64,000 nt of DNA. It comes from Poa pratensis (lineage: Eukaryota; Streptophyta; Magnoliopsida; Poales; Poaceae). Each line of letters begins with the position of its first letter. Positions within the stretch are counted from its first letter, which is position 1. Below the pieces are notes generated by a model, which was given only the letters and a program-made list of their open reading frames with translations, searched no databases and was not told the origin of the DNA. The position numbers and the translations under genes were made by a program. The DNA lies in contig CAMZMU010000115.1 in NCBI GenBank assembly GCA_947311845.1, forward strand, positions 33,729,263 through 33,793,262, written 5' to 3'. Positions 43,548 to 55,646 of the stretch are shown here, one piece after another.

Positions 43548-45093
43548 TGTTGATGTACACTAGGTGGAGAAATTACCAACACCTGGGAGAGGGAGAGAGA
43601 TTGATCTAGGGATAGGACACCTCAAAAACCCCAACCAAATTGTGTGGGAAAAAGGAGAGGGGGTCCTCTCCTTTTAACGAAGGAAGAGGGAGGGGAGACT
43701 TGGAGGAGGGGTTGCTCCCCTCCTCTTACGCCGCCTCCTCCCTTGTGGGTCGGGTGGGCTGGTCGGTCGGTCTACGGTTAGGCAACCCTAGCCGACGCCA
43801 CCCTCTCCCGTGTCGCCGGCCTGGTGGGCCCCAGGTGGGCCGGCCGACCTAGGGCAAGCAGGGGCGGAGCTAGAAAAAAATTGTCTGGTGCACAACATCA
43901 ATTAGCAAAGTGAAATGAGACGTCAATATGCTTGTTTGTGGGTTGTTTGTGTGTAAAATAGTGAGCCCTAGTGAACTCTCATTAGGTTTACCTGGTGCAC
44001 ATAGAAAAATTTGGACACATTTACTAGTAATTTTTGTGTGACCCTGGTGCCTGTGCACCATGTAAGCCCTATCTAGCTCCGACCCTGAGGGCAAGGCCCT
44101 TGGCCGCCGCCTGCCTGGTGCACCCCGGCTGCCACCTTGGTGAGCCCCATGGGGGCCATGTGGGTTCAACCCAATGGGAGCAGCCCATGTATCCCCATGG
44201 CTTATTTTCTAACCCTTCGAAAAACCTCGACACTCCTATCCGTATGTTGAAAAAGACTTTCGCGACTCCGGATAAATTCGATCATCTCTCTAGACATAAC
44301 TCTATCACGCCGGAAACCTATCCGAGTGATACACGCTCTCTACTCCGAACCTCACAATGTACACAACTGACTCTTGACGGCTTAAGGGTGTGACCCTTAC
44401 AGGTTTGATAACGAGTAGTTATGATTAAAAACACCCTCCTAATCAAGAATCAACAGCGGGACCATAGACGCCCATATTGACCCCACTAATATACAAAGAC
44501 ACTTTGTCGAACATGTTGGCTATCATGTATGTTCCCACTATTTCACGATACCAATCAATACCTGAGGCAAGATGAATGACATGACCATGATCAAACTCTT
44601 CAATCACCATGTCTAGTTATCCCCGTTAAGTGATATGATGTTGTTATTTGCTCTCGCTTTATAGTATCCCATGATGGGTATCATGCCTTTGTCTAAGCTA
44701 ACTTATTCATGGATACTGTCACATCTAGTGGATCCTGGATTTATCTCTCTATTAACTAGAGGAGTAATTCCCAATTTTGAACTGCTACGAGTAAATGCAT
44801 GCTACCAAGACTAGCAATAGTCGTTTACTATGCCAAAGCAAGCTTTTCAAAATACATAACAGTACATTCTCATGGTTGGAGGAATCAAACAATCTAACCT
44901 TGTTGTGATGATACTACATGTGGTCGAACCAAAACAAGATCTCGTAGTATCTCAACTATTTGGGTCTACCCAGTCACAATGTTGAAACAACAATATGCTC
45001 TCATTAATATTTGACAAACAAATGTCCATAACAAAAAAAACATAGCTACCTAATATTAATGAGTTTGTCTAAGAGGCATTCATGTTTCTTCAT
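43548..45093 (-). mobile_element. copia-type LTR, second copy, minus strand
   Basis: On the plus strand it begins TGTTGATGTACACTAGG (LTR end in inverted form) and aligns with 30952-32078 from 44096 on. It is cut at 45093 by a CACTA end and interrupted at 43851-44095 by a hAT-like MITE. Combining both copies, the full LTR would be about 1.4 kb. Confidence 0.82.
43851..44095. mobile_element. hAT-like MITE, 8-bp TSD AGGGCAAG
   Basis: The body 43859-44087 (229 bp) starts CAGGGGCGGAGCTAG and ends CTAGCTCCGACCCTG, the inverse with one change. AGGGCAAG flanks both sides (43851-43858, 44088-44095). CAGGGGCGGA-type ends with 8-bp duplications are typical of plant hAT MITEs. Confidence 0.94.
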
Positions 45094-45675
45094 ACTACAA
45101 GAAATATGCTAACCGGTGACCCTCCATATTGGTCACTGAATGGTCACGTATTTTCATCTGTGACCATTTTGTGACCGAAAACAGTTGGTCAAAAGCTGGC
45201 GGTCAGCAATGCAACTACGTGACCATTTTTGTGCATTCGTCATGGATGTTTATGACTAATGTAAAAGGTCACATATGTTATGACCAATTGTTTTGGTCAC
45301 TAGTGATCTGGCCTAGCCACGTCAGATCCAAAGTTGCAAAGCTAACGTGACAAAATTGTGACCAAACGGAATGGTCGAAGATCAAAAGCAGCCCAGTCCA
45401 GTTCAGTGCTTTACATGGGCCGAGCCCAACAATTTGGAAAAAAAATCATGTTAATTCTTACCAACTACATTGGCCAAGCCCAGTACACCTTTTTTTGCAA
45501 GTGGGTCCTAACTGTCAGGTTCTGGTATGTGGGTCCCAACTGTCAGGTCCTGGCATGTGGGTCCCAACTGTCAGGATCTGGCATGTGGGTCCCAACTGTC
45601 AGTTTCTGGTCAGTGGGTCCCAACTGTCAGTTTCTGGTCAGTGGGTCCAATTGTCAGTTTCTGGCCAGTGGGTCC
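45094..45675. mobile_element. CACTA transposon end with subterminal repeats
   Basis: It starts ACTACAAGAAATATGC, a CACTA terminus lacking its first C, followed by many GTGACC/GGTCAC motifs in both orientations up to about 45370, typical of CACTA subterminal regions. A 28-bp tandem array fills 45501-45676. The other end and the transposase are absent. Confidence 0.8.
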
Positions 45676-45676
45676 T
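45501..45676 (+). repeat. 28-bp tandem array, six copies plus part
   Basis: GTGGGTCC starts at 45501, 45529, 45557, 45585, 45613, 45641 and 45668. Units read GTGGGTCCCAACTGTCAG followed by a variable ten bases. Confidence 0.95.
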
Positions 45677-47858
45677 GAAAGGACAAGGATTTCGCCTAGA
45701 GGGGGGTGAATAGGCGATTAAAACTTTTCCGGTTTAGGCTTGATAAATGCGGAATAAAACTAGGTGTTTTAATTTAACAAGCATACACAATATACTAGGC
45801 TCACCTATGTGCACCAACAACTTATGCTAAGCAAGACAAGCAACAAGGTGATAGCAAGATAAAGGACTTCAAGCACGAAGGCTATCACAATGTAAATTTT
45901 ATAAGTAAAGAGCTCGGGTATAGGAATAACCGAGGCACGCGGAGACGATGATGTATTCCCGATTTCCTCCTTTTTAGGGGAGTACGTCTCGTTGGAGGGG
46001 TGTAAGTTTCAAACTCAAACGACACAAATGGCCTCACCCTATTCTCCGATGAACCTCGCCCAAAAGCTCGGTTCACCTTCCACTATTGATTTCCTTTTGG
46101 ACGGAAATCGAGTCCCTTACAACAATCTTGAGAGGCACAATCCACAAAAGGATTGAGAGCTCCCAAGTGACCACAAAAGGTCCCAACAAGCCACACAAGG
46201 CCTTGACCACAAAAGGTCTCAAGAACACCGTCTAGGGTCCAACGACCCAAGAGTAACAAGCTCACAAACTTTCACTTCCACGAATCCTCGTGGAGAGAGC
46301 AAACGGATGCAACAAAATGCAATGGCAACAACACAAGAAGTGCTCAAGCCCTTCACTCTCAAATTCCAACAAAGCAACAAATGATTATGGGGGAATAAGA
46401 GAGGAAGAACAGAAGAGGAGAAACACCAAGAACTCCAAGATCAAGATCTACTAGGTTCCCCTCACTTAGAGGAGAGATGGATTGGTGTAATTGTAGATCT
46501 AGATCTCCTCTCACTTTTTCCTCAAAGATATGCAAGAATCATGAGAGGAATTGTGAGAGGGGCAAGCTTTCCAAGGTCAACAATGGAGGTGAGAGAGGGG
46601 GAAATTTCGTGCTTGGAAGAGCTGGTCACTTTGGGGAAGAAGGGGGCCTTATATAGGTCCCCACGAAAAAATAGCCGTTGCAGGAAAAATAACACCGGAG
46701 ACTCGGTCTAGGGGGGAGGAGACTCCGGTCCTAGGGGGGCGGAGACTCCGCCCAAAAAGTCCCTGGGGCACTTCCGGCCCCTATACGGCTATACCGCAAG
46801 CGCCGTCCTCTGGGACTTGAGCAACAAAACAGCAATAACTTTTTCATCCGGACTCCGTTTTTGATAATCTTGGGCTCATTAGAATCGTAACGAAGAGATA
46901 TACAAGATCATGTAGAGAAACATCCTAGTACAAAAAGGGAGGATAAAACCAAATGTAAAAAGGTAAACCTCTCTAAAAAGGAACAATCGGTAAATCCTCC
47001 AACATAAAAAAACGCAACAAGATATTTATATGAAATCCTTTTTTTGATGAAGTAGAGCTTGGTATGGAGATGAACACAAACTCTAAATTCACACATGGAT
47101 AAAAGTCAAATAAGAACCAAGAAAGATGATATACAAAGTATGCAAAGATTTGAGCTCTCCACAAAGATACGATCAAGTTACTCACTCGAGAGCCCCTCTT
47201 GATAGTACGGTGTCTATCCTACAACCCAGTCTCCCACTAACACCATGAGTGCGGTAAAATAGAAACCTATCAAGATCATGCCTTTACATTGCGTATTCCA
47301 TTTGAGCTAGATGATGTCGATCTTGATCTCTTCAAGTGGACTACCTTTCTTGATTGCGTTTTGCTTGATGAAGACTCACATATCGCTCCCCCCATACACT
47401 AAGATGGGAGAGTCTCTCTTGGACACATCTTCACTTGACTATAATCTCCACATGGGTTGCAATCTTCAAGCATATGATATCTTCTAGATGCCCATCTTGA
47501 AGTTGCACAACTCAACCTTGATGACGATCACAACTTGACGTCATCCTCCATGAGCTATATGAAATCTTCCTTTTGATGCAAGCACATGGAGAGATACCTA
47601 ACCCAACAAATTAATGTCACACACACATATAATGGGTTAGTTCACAAAGCTATATGGACAATTTCTTACCATACCATTGGATCACAGGATCCCACATGGT
47701 ACATCATTTAGCTTTGTGTGTTGATCAACTTGAATCCAACACATGGAGTTCAAGCGATGCCAATGGACAAACCTATAAGAATATCTAAATACAACATTAG
47801 TCCATAAGGATTGTCATTAATTATCAAAACCACACATGGGGCAACACATGCGCTTTCA
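45676..47858 (+). mobile_element. large LTR-type unit (2.2 kb), family unresolved
   Basis: It begins TGAAAGGACAAGG and contains CGCCTAGAGGGGGGTGAATAG, a hallmark of a common Triticeae LTR, and ends ACATGCGCTTTCA, so the ends form a TGAAAG/CTTTCA inverted pair. No coding sequence is present, consistent with a solo LTR. The flanking five bases (GGTCC and CCGTT) do not match, so a simple solo-LTR origin is not proven. Confidence 0.6.
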
Positions 47859-48140
47859 CCGTTCCCATGGCGCAGACGGAAGCGACGCGTTGAGCCGTGC
47901 CGTCCACGTGTTGACGTCGTTGCGGCTTCCAGCGGGCGGCGCCCTGCACACGCTTCGTCCGCGTCAATGCGTGGCCAGGAGAACTGGTGCTCGCCGTTAA
48001 TGCAGGCCACCCAACCCTGCTCCTCCGGCCGCCTTTAAAACGCGGCGCATCACGGCCCTCCTCTTCCCACACCAATTCTTCTCCCTTCTCTCTCAAGTCT
48101 CAACTCGCCACCAGAGGAATTGGAGGAACGCCAAGCAAGC
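47859..48140 (+). promoter_or_regulatory. possible promoter and leader of the pseudogene at 48141
   Basis: CCTTTAAAACGCGG near 48032 is TATA-like, followed by a CT-rich leader (CCTCTTCCCACACC, TTCTCCCTTCTCTCTC) before ATG 48141. It suggests descent from a transcribed gene. Confidence 0.4.
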
Positions 48141-48893
48141 ATGGCGGGCAGCCGCAAGACGCCGTAGGAGCGCGCGCTTCGGCGTCATCGTGACTTCCTC
48201 TAGGCGAAATGTGCTCGCCACTGCAACGAGCGCCGCGACCAGCAACGCCGTGAGTAGATGGAGGAACGCCGCCGCCGCAACAAGGAGACGGAGATGGCCA
48301 AGGCGTATCAACGTGAGCTACGGCGCGAGGAGGCAGCCAGCGCGCCACCGTACGTGCTGTCGCTGGAGACCGTGCGGCTGTGCAGCCGCCACAGCGTGCC
48401 GGTGGAGGACGACGCCACCCTACCCGAAGGGTGGGTGAGGAACGACGTCAACGTGCCGGTGGAGCCGCGGCTCAGCGGGCAGGAGCGCATCGACTTCATC
48501 AAGTGAAAGTGGATGGAGATGTTGTACGAGCAGAAGGTCGACCCCAAGTACTCCATCTCGGCGCCCTACTGGCACGCCATGGTGGACGCGGAGTACGAGG
48601 CGCTTCGCACCGGCGCCTTCCTCTCCACCGCAGCGCGGGAGCCAATGCCGGAGTTGTGCGCTTCGGATGACGAGTTGGACTGCGAGGCCGACGACGACCC
48701 CGAGCTGCCCGATCGCCCATTACCAACGGCAGACGCATCTTGGTCAGCAGTGTCGCCGGAGAAGGGGCACCAGATGAAGTCGGCGAGACTTCCCATCAGG
48801 CGCGCCGCGGCACGCAACATCGGTAGATTAAATCCCACCACGCGTCGGCCGCGAAATAAGAAGGCTCAGGCTCAGCCGAGGCTATGTTTCTAA
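48141..48893 (+). pseudogene. gene-like frame with four in-frame stops
   Basis: One reading frame of 250 codons plus stop runs without frameshift from ATG 48141 to TAA-type end 48891-48893. It is broken only by TAG at 48165, TAG at 48201, TAG at 48255 and TGA at 48504. Segments include MAGSRKTP, HCNERRDQQRRE, MEERRRRNKETEMAKAYQRE, LPEGWVRNDVNVPVEPRL, RIDFIK, WMEMLYEQKVDP and an acidic CASDDELDCEADDDPELPD stretch. The early part is Arg-rich, as in coiled coils; no known domain is recognised. Codon structure is well kept, so decay by point nonsense changes is recent or selective. It is probably carried by the TIR element whose right end is near 49339. Function unknown. Confidence 0.65.
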
Positions 48894-49340
48894 AGGCCGT
48901 AGCCGATGGCAATAGCCGATGATACTTCCGGCGCCAGATCATTGAGGCATGCAAGTCTCTTGATGATCCAACACTGGGATTGGCATCTTCTTCGCCGGCG
49001 TTAGGCCGTGGAAGCGGCATCTTCGTCAACGCCGGCGCGTGTAGTGGTAGGCTAGGGGCTGCGGCATGTCGCCGACATCGGAATAGGCCTCTTTCTCTCC
49101 GCCTAGTTTAGGTTTAGTTTGGTAAATCTCGTTTAGATTTTAAATTGTAAGTTTTTTAAATCTCGTTTAAATTCCGCCGAAATTGTTTAATGAACAAATG
49201 TTTAAAAAAAATTCATGCTTGATTGGGGTGCGCCGCTGTGGGCTACACCCCCAATTGACCGGACACATGTCCGGCATCCCAAATGGGCCTCAATTGGAGG
49301 TTCCGGACACCGATTTGGAGTCCCGGTGGAGATGCTCTTA
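48894..49340. mobile_element. right end of a TIR element bearing the pseudogene
   Basis: The segment ends GGTGGAGATGCTCT followed by TAA (49338-49340), directly beside block Y copy 2. The inverse, GAGCATCTCCACC, is a common grass TIR-element start. In copy 1 of block Y the same place (5816-5818) shows TAA without this element. The left end is not identified, perhaps lost to the LTR unit at 47858. Confidence 0.5.
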
Positions 49341-49870
49341 ACACCACCTTTCTATCATCCAGATTCGTCCTCACGGTCTTGTCATTGGCCAGCATGGCAT
49401 CTGTACTGACTAAGAGAAATGGAGTGTGCTTTCCCAAGTGGCCCTGTGAACTCTTCCTACTTCTGTCCTTCCACAATAACTACTCCATGTCTTGCGTTGA
49501 TTAGCCGATAATTAGGGGTCCTTATTTCCACATGGAAATGTTTGCCAATACGACATGTGGAATCCGTTAGCCCATCAATCGAGCTCCTCTGACAAAATCT
49601 GGTCCACGTCTAGTACGGATCAATGAACATGCATGGCCCGCCAATGTGATATAGTTGAGTTCAAGACTTAGTCGCGATCAGAATGGCAGCCTCCAATTTG
49701 GCTTTGTGCTAACAGCGCTAATACTGTACTGTAGGAGAAAACAAGTAGCTCGTCTGAGAAAATCTGCTCCACATCTAGTACTAGTACCGATCGATGAACA
49801 TGGCCAGCCACTGTGATAGTAGCTGAGTTCAACACTTGGCTTTGTGCTAATACTGTAGGAGTGTTTTATT
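49341..49870 (+). repeat. dispersed block Y, copy 2 (without the three insertions)
   Basis: It aligns with 5818-8660 minus the three transposons. The single-copy target sites are seen as GACTAAGAGAAATGG (49408), CTAGTACCGATCG (49784) and GATCGATGAACATGGCC (49791). Confidence 0.9.
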
Positions 49871-49926
49871 TATGGCAAGTGCTAAGCGTCAGCGTCGGCT
49901 GTAGCAATTCCGTATCGTTTGATTTT

Positions 49927-50434
49927 GATGTGTGTTCGGTTTGAGAATATGAAGGAATGGAATGGTCTATTGGTCATGGAACCGTTTCATTCTTGTGTTC
50001 GGTTTGGACAAAAAAATTTGTCACGGAACCGTTCTATTCCTGTGTTCGGTTTTGGAATGGGGTGAGGATGGAATGGAATGGAGTGAGAATGGAATTATTG
50101 ATAAACTCGATTAATTATTCCTAAACTAGATTAATTATTGCTAAACTCAATTAATTATTCATAAACTAGATTAATTATTGCTAAACTTGATTAATTATTC
50201 TTAATCTTGATTAATTATTCCTAATCTTGATTAATTATTGCTAAATTTGATCCTAAACTGGATGATTAGCCGGCCATCGGCCGTCGGCCGGATCGTTGTA
50301 TTCCGGATGTAGGGAGAATATTCCATTTCGAGGAACACTTCATTCCATTCCAGTTTGCAACCGAACGCAGGAACGGGCTCTGGGTGCGGAACGGTTCCAT
50401 TCCGTTCCACCCCATCCCCAAACCGAACACATCC
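49927..50434. mobile_element. TIR element with internal 20-bp array
   Basis: The ends are GATGTGTGTTCGGTTTGAG and, inverted, GGATGTGTTCGGTTTGGGG, a pattern typical of grass Harbinger or hAT-like non-autonomous elements. Sub-terminal GGAATGGAATGG and CCATTCCATTCC-type runs also pair. The target duplication is unclear. Confidence 0.7.
50101..50255. repeat. 20-bp tandem array, seven copies plus part
   Basis: The unit (A/C)TAAACTxGATTAATTATT, with a last base alternating C or G, repeats at exactly 20-bp steps from 50101 to 50241. It lies centrally in the TIR element. Confidence 0.95.
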
Positions 50435-51359
50435 TAAGTGAATCCGTCCCGCGTGTCCGATCAATGTAACAAAAACGTTTCGGGTGTAGTATTTTGTTTT
50501 GTGCATGTAACATCTCAGGTACTAGCAAAAATTATTTTTGAAATGTTGTGTCCGATCAATGTAGAAAAAAAATCCGGGTGTAACAAAAAAACATTGCCCA
50601 TGTAGCACGGTGTGTAACAAAAAAATTCAAATATGTAAAACTTAAAGACATGTAACAAAAAAGTGTTGTAACACTTTAAACACGGGCATGCAGCAAAAAC
50701 TAACAATATATTCAACATATCCCCATTTGGGTTGTACCAAAACATCAGTAAAATGTGTCACTTTTGCGACAAAAAAGTCAGAGTATTCAACATTTGTGTC
50801 CGCCTCATCCAATGGTATAGGAACACATATGTGTAACATTGGAACAATCTCTGTTTAGTATAAGCCCTGAAATTATGAGCATTTTGCTCACACACTGTGC
50901 CACACAGCACCCGTCGATCTATATAATTTTTGTTCTCCTAGATACCTTGTTTACGTTATGTCAAAAAAACTTGTTTACGGCCGGCCGCACTAAATTATAT
51001 GATCCCGGAATTCCTGGCAGCTCAGCGCCCGGGAGAGGGACAGAGAACAGAATACATCATCATATTTTTTTTTCAAGAAACCTCAAGAGGAGGCCATGGC
51101 ATTTCAAATAGATTTGATCCAGTTAATAAGGAAAACTGGATCCAAAAACCATACGGTGGTTCTCATAAACAGGACCGAAAAATCGTACAAGCGATGCAGC
51201 CTTATGACCCATACGATGCTAGACTAACGCTACAACAAACACACACCTCTACGTCCGGGGCCGTCGTCCCGACATCCACTGCTCGTCACAAAGCCGCACG
51301 CGAGATGTAACTATTTGTCCATTTAAACATGTCATGCCAGTCCCGGAGTTGGCAGCCAT
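50435..51359. other. intergenic DNA including block X, copy 2
   Basis: Bases 50885-50905 (CACACTGTGCCACACAGC) match 8730-8747 at the end of block Y copy 1, and 50984-51060 matches block X at 2665-2755. At 51065-51110 a T-run followed by CAAGAAACCTCAAGAGG may be a LINE 3' end on the minus strand. No gene is recognised. Confidence 0.55.
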
Positions 51360-53015
51360 TGATGCTATTTTCGTTAGTGTCTTGACGGGAGAGTATTTGA
51401 TGATAAAGATTTGTATTCCCCGGCAACGGCGTCAGAAAGAGCTTGATGATTCGGTGTGCAGCACACGTTCGTTGGGAAACCCCAAGAGGAAGGTATGATG
51501 CAGTTCAGCAGCAAGTTTCCCTCAGTATGAAACCAAGGTTATCGAACCAGTAGGAGCAGCAGCGTTTATGAAGGTTGTTGGCGGCTCGCACGGCGCAACA
51601 TGATCACCAACGTGGAATCTGCACACAACACAATCAAACTACTTTGCCCCAACGAAACAGTGAGGTTGTCAATCTCACCGGCTTGCTGAAAACAAAGGAT
51701 TAAACGTATGGTGTGGAAAATGAGTATTAAATTGCAGAGAATGAAAAAGGAACAGTTTGCAGTTTGTGGTTGTTTAATCAGTGTAAAAGAATGGACCGGG
51801 GTCCACAGTTCACTAGTGGTGTCTCTCCATAAAAGATAACTAACATGTTGGGTGAACAAATTACAGCTGGGCAATTGACAAATAGTGAGCGCATGACAAT
51901 GCATATACATGACATGTGACTACTATGATATTTAATTGGGCATTACGACAAATACATAGACCGTTATCCAACAGCATCTATGACTAATAATCCACCGCCG
52001 GGTTGTCATCCGAGTCCCCCGTTGGTATTAAGTTGCAAGCAACGGATAATTGCATTAAGTAAAGTGCGTAATGTAAACAAACATATGCCCGTGGACATAG
52101 CATCGTTAGGTTATCCCTAGTGGCAACAGCACATCCACAACCTTAGAACTTTCTGTCACTCCCAGATTACGGAGGCATGAACCCACTATCTAGCATAAAT
52201 ACTCTCTCTTGGAGTTACAAGCATCTACTTGGCCAAAGCATCTACGAGTAACGGAAAGCATGCAAGATCTTAAATAACATATAAGATAGATTGATAATCA
52301 ACTTGACATAATATTCAATATTCATCGGATCCCAGCAAACACAACATGTAGCATTACAATAATATGATCTTGATCATGTAGGGCAGCTCACAAGATCTAA
52401 ACATGATGGCACAAAGTGGAGAGACAACCATCTAGCTACTGCTATGGACCCGTAGTCCAAGGATGAACTACTCACGCATCACTCCGGAGGCAGGCATGGC
52501 GATGTAGAAGCCTCCGGTGACGATTCCCCTCTCCGGCAGGGTGCCGGGAAGAGGTTCTGAACCCTCCCGAGCTAGGGTTGACGGCGGCGGCGTCTCTGGA
52601 ACTTTTCGTGGATATTTGCTCAGGTTTAGGGTTTTCGCGTCGGGGGGAATAAGTAGGCGAAAGGGCGGCGGCTGACGACCCCCGAGGGGCCCACACCACC
52701 CTAGGGCGCCAGAGGGGGGCGCGCCCTGGTGGCGTGTGGGGCCCCGTGGCTCCTCTGTTGCTCCTTTGGTCCGTCAGGTGTGTTCTGGTAAAATAGGACC
52801 CCCGTGTAGTTTCGTCCAATTCCGAGAATATTTCCAGACTAGCTTTTCTGGAATACAAAAACAGCAGAAAACAGGAACTGGCACTTCGGCATCTTGTTAA
52901 TAGGTTAGTCCCAAAAAATGTATAAAAGTGATATAAAGTAGATGCAAAACATGTAGCAATTGGTATAAAACAAGCATGGAACATCAAAAATTATAGATAC
53001 GTTTGAGACGTATCA
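51360..53015 (-). repeat. 3' LTR of gypsy element 2
   Basis: On the plus strand it runs from TGATGCTATTTTCG to GAGACGTATCA. An extra PBS-like sequence (one mismatch) lies inside at 51417-51434. Confidence 0.87.
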
Positions 53016-55646
53016 GCATCCCCAAGCTTAGTTCCTACTCGTCCTCGAGTAGGTAAACGATAAAAACAAAATAATTTTTGAGGTGACATGCTACCATCAT
53101 AATCTTGATCATATAATATTGCAAGGCACATGTAAATGAATGAAGTGATCCAAGTCAATGGTCTATAATTTGCTACCAAATAGATAATGAGTAAACAATG
53201 AATCACACAAGCTAAACGTTTTCATGAATAGTACTTTCGAGACAAGCATCAAACAGTTTTGCATAAGTGTTAACTCATAAAGCAATAGTTTCTAATAAAA
53301 GGTATTTAATCAACACAAAGGAAGAATTAGTTTCAGCATTTGCTTCAACTTTCAACATATTTATCTCATGGATATTGTCAACACAAAGTAGTATAACAAG
53401 TCCAATACATTGCATATAACGCATGTTGTAACAAAGTTGACACTAGTGTTTGCTTGTGGAAGACAGAAAGAATAGGAAAACTGACTCAACATAAAAGTAA
53501 AAGAAAGGCCCTTCGCAGAGGGAAGCAGGGATTAAATCATGTGCTAGAGCTTTTAGGTTTTTGAAAGCATATAGAGATTGCATAAAATATTTGATACTCC
53601 TCCCAACCTTGCTAACACAAGCCATGGCTAACCGAATCCTCGGGTGCCTTCCATCAATCACATACCATGGAGGAGTATCTATTTTTGAGAGGTGTTTGTT
53701 AATTGTCAACGAATGGTAGCGGGTGAGAACAGTATTCTACCTGTCAAACGGACTTTTAAGAGCGGCTCCCATGAAGGACGTTATTTCTACCAGCAAGGCA
53801 GATCATCCCTCTTTCTCTTTGGTTTACACACATTCAGGTATTTCACTGTTTGTCATTGCTTACTGATGAATCAGGGCAAAAGTGTGAAGAGAATTAATTG
53901 GTTAAAGTTGTAATTAATTGGGACTGGGCACCCCGTTGCCAGCTCTTTTTGCAAATTATTGGATAAGCGGATGTATATGCCACTAGTCCAGGTGTAAAAG
54001 TCCATTGACAAATAGAATAAAGAATAACCACACTAATTCCTCATGAGCTAGTAAACATTGACACAAAAAGGGAATAATAACATTTTGAATAATTTAAAGG
54101 TAGCACATGAAAAATTTACTTGGAGTGGCAAGGAAATACCACATATAGGTAGTTATGGTGGACACAAATGGCATGGATTTTGGCTCAAGGATTTGGATGC
54201 ACGAGAAGCATTCCCTCTCAGTACAGAGTTTAGGCTAGCAAGGTTATGTAAGCAAACAAGAATATCAACCCGTACACCAAGTTTTATATGACAAACATAT
54301 TGCAAACGTTATAAGACTTCATACCGTCTTCCTTGTTAACCAAACCCTGTTATTAGAAAATATCTAGACCTTAGAGATACCACCGATGCAAACCAAATTT
54401 TCAACAAGCTTTACGGTAGTTCTTCACTAATAGGCTTAACTCATGATGCACAATTTAATCATGATCTACTTGTTAACTCAAAACAATTGACAAGCATCAA
54501 GTTATCCATTTTAGTGATCTACAAGATTAAGCAAGTTTTTCCTTATACCAATTACCACATGCAACATTTTCTGAACCAACCAAACACCAATCAATTTATT
54601 TCATCAACTCTCCAAACAAATATAAGTGAAGCAAGAGAGTACTTTCTACAAAAGAAAGCTAATAGCTCTGACAAGAGATACATGAAAACAAGAGCTAAAA
54701 GCTGAACAGCGCTAGATATGAATACTCAACAAATATAAGTGAAGAATAGGAGTATTCTCATGAAAAAGCGGAGCGTGTCTCTCTCCCAATCAAGAATGCT
54801 AGGGTCCAGTCAAGCTTTATTGAAAATAAAAGTGCAATACTGAAAATAAAAGCACACAGACGCTCCAAGAAAAGCACATATGATGTGAAAGAATTAAAAT
54901 ATAGTTTCACTAGAGATGACCTGATAATTTTGACGATGAAGAAGGGGATGCCTTGGGCATCCCCAAGCTTAGACGCTTGAGTCTTCTTGAAATATGCTGG
55001 GGAGATCCATGGGAGCCTCCCCAAGCTTAAGCTCTTCACTCTTCTTGATCCTATTATATCATCCTTCTCTCTTGACCCTTGAAAACTTCCGTCACACCAA
55101 ACTCAAAGTAGATCTCATTAGAGGGTTAGTGCATAATCAAAAATTCACATGTTCTATAAAGACGCAATATGATTTGTTACTTTAAACATTAGCTACAGCC
55201 ACTGATGTTATGTGAAGCTCTTCCACCCAAAAAAGAATTTCACTCAACACTAGTAAAAGAGAGAATGCAAAATAAAAAGGCATAATCTGTCTAAAACAGA
55301 ACAGTCCGCAAAGACGAATTTTTTCGAGGCACTTACGACGCTCAGATCGAAAAACTTGAACTAATGAAAGATTTCAGACATTCATAAAGATTACGCACAA
55401 AAATTTCAGATTTAATTAACAATCTGGTGATTTTAGGAATTTCGTACAGTGAACAGCAAAAATCTGTTTCTGCGCAGCAATCAAAATTAAGCATCATCTT
55501 AACATTAGAGGCTACTCTTGGCACAACAATGCGAGAAAATAAAGATACAAAGGAGTTGCTACAGAAGTAAACATCCTCCTTGACTAAAACTGAAAATAAA
55601 AGATAATGGGTTGCCTCCCAAAAACGCTTTCTTTAATGCCTTTTAG

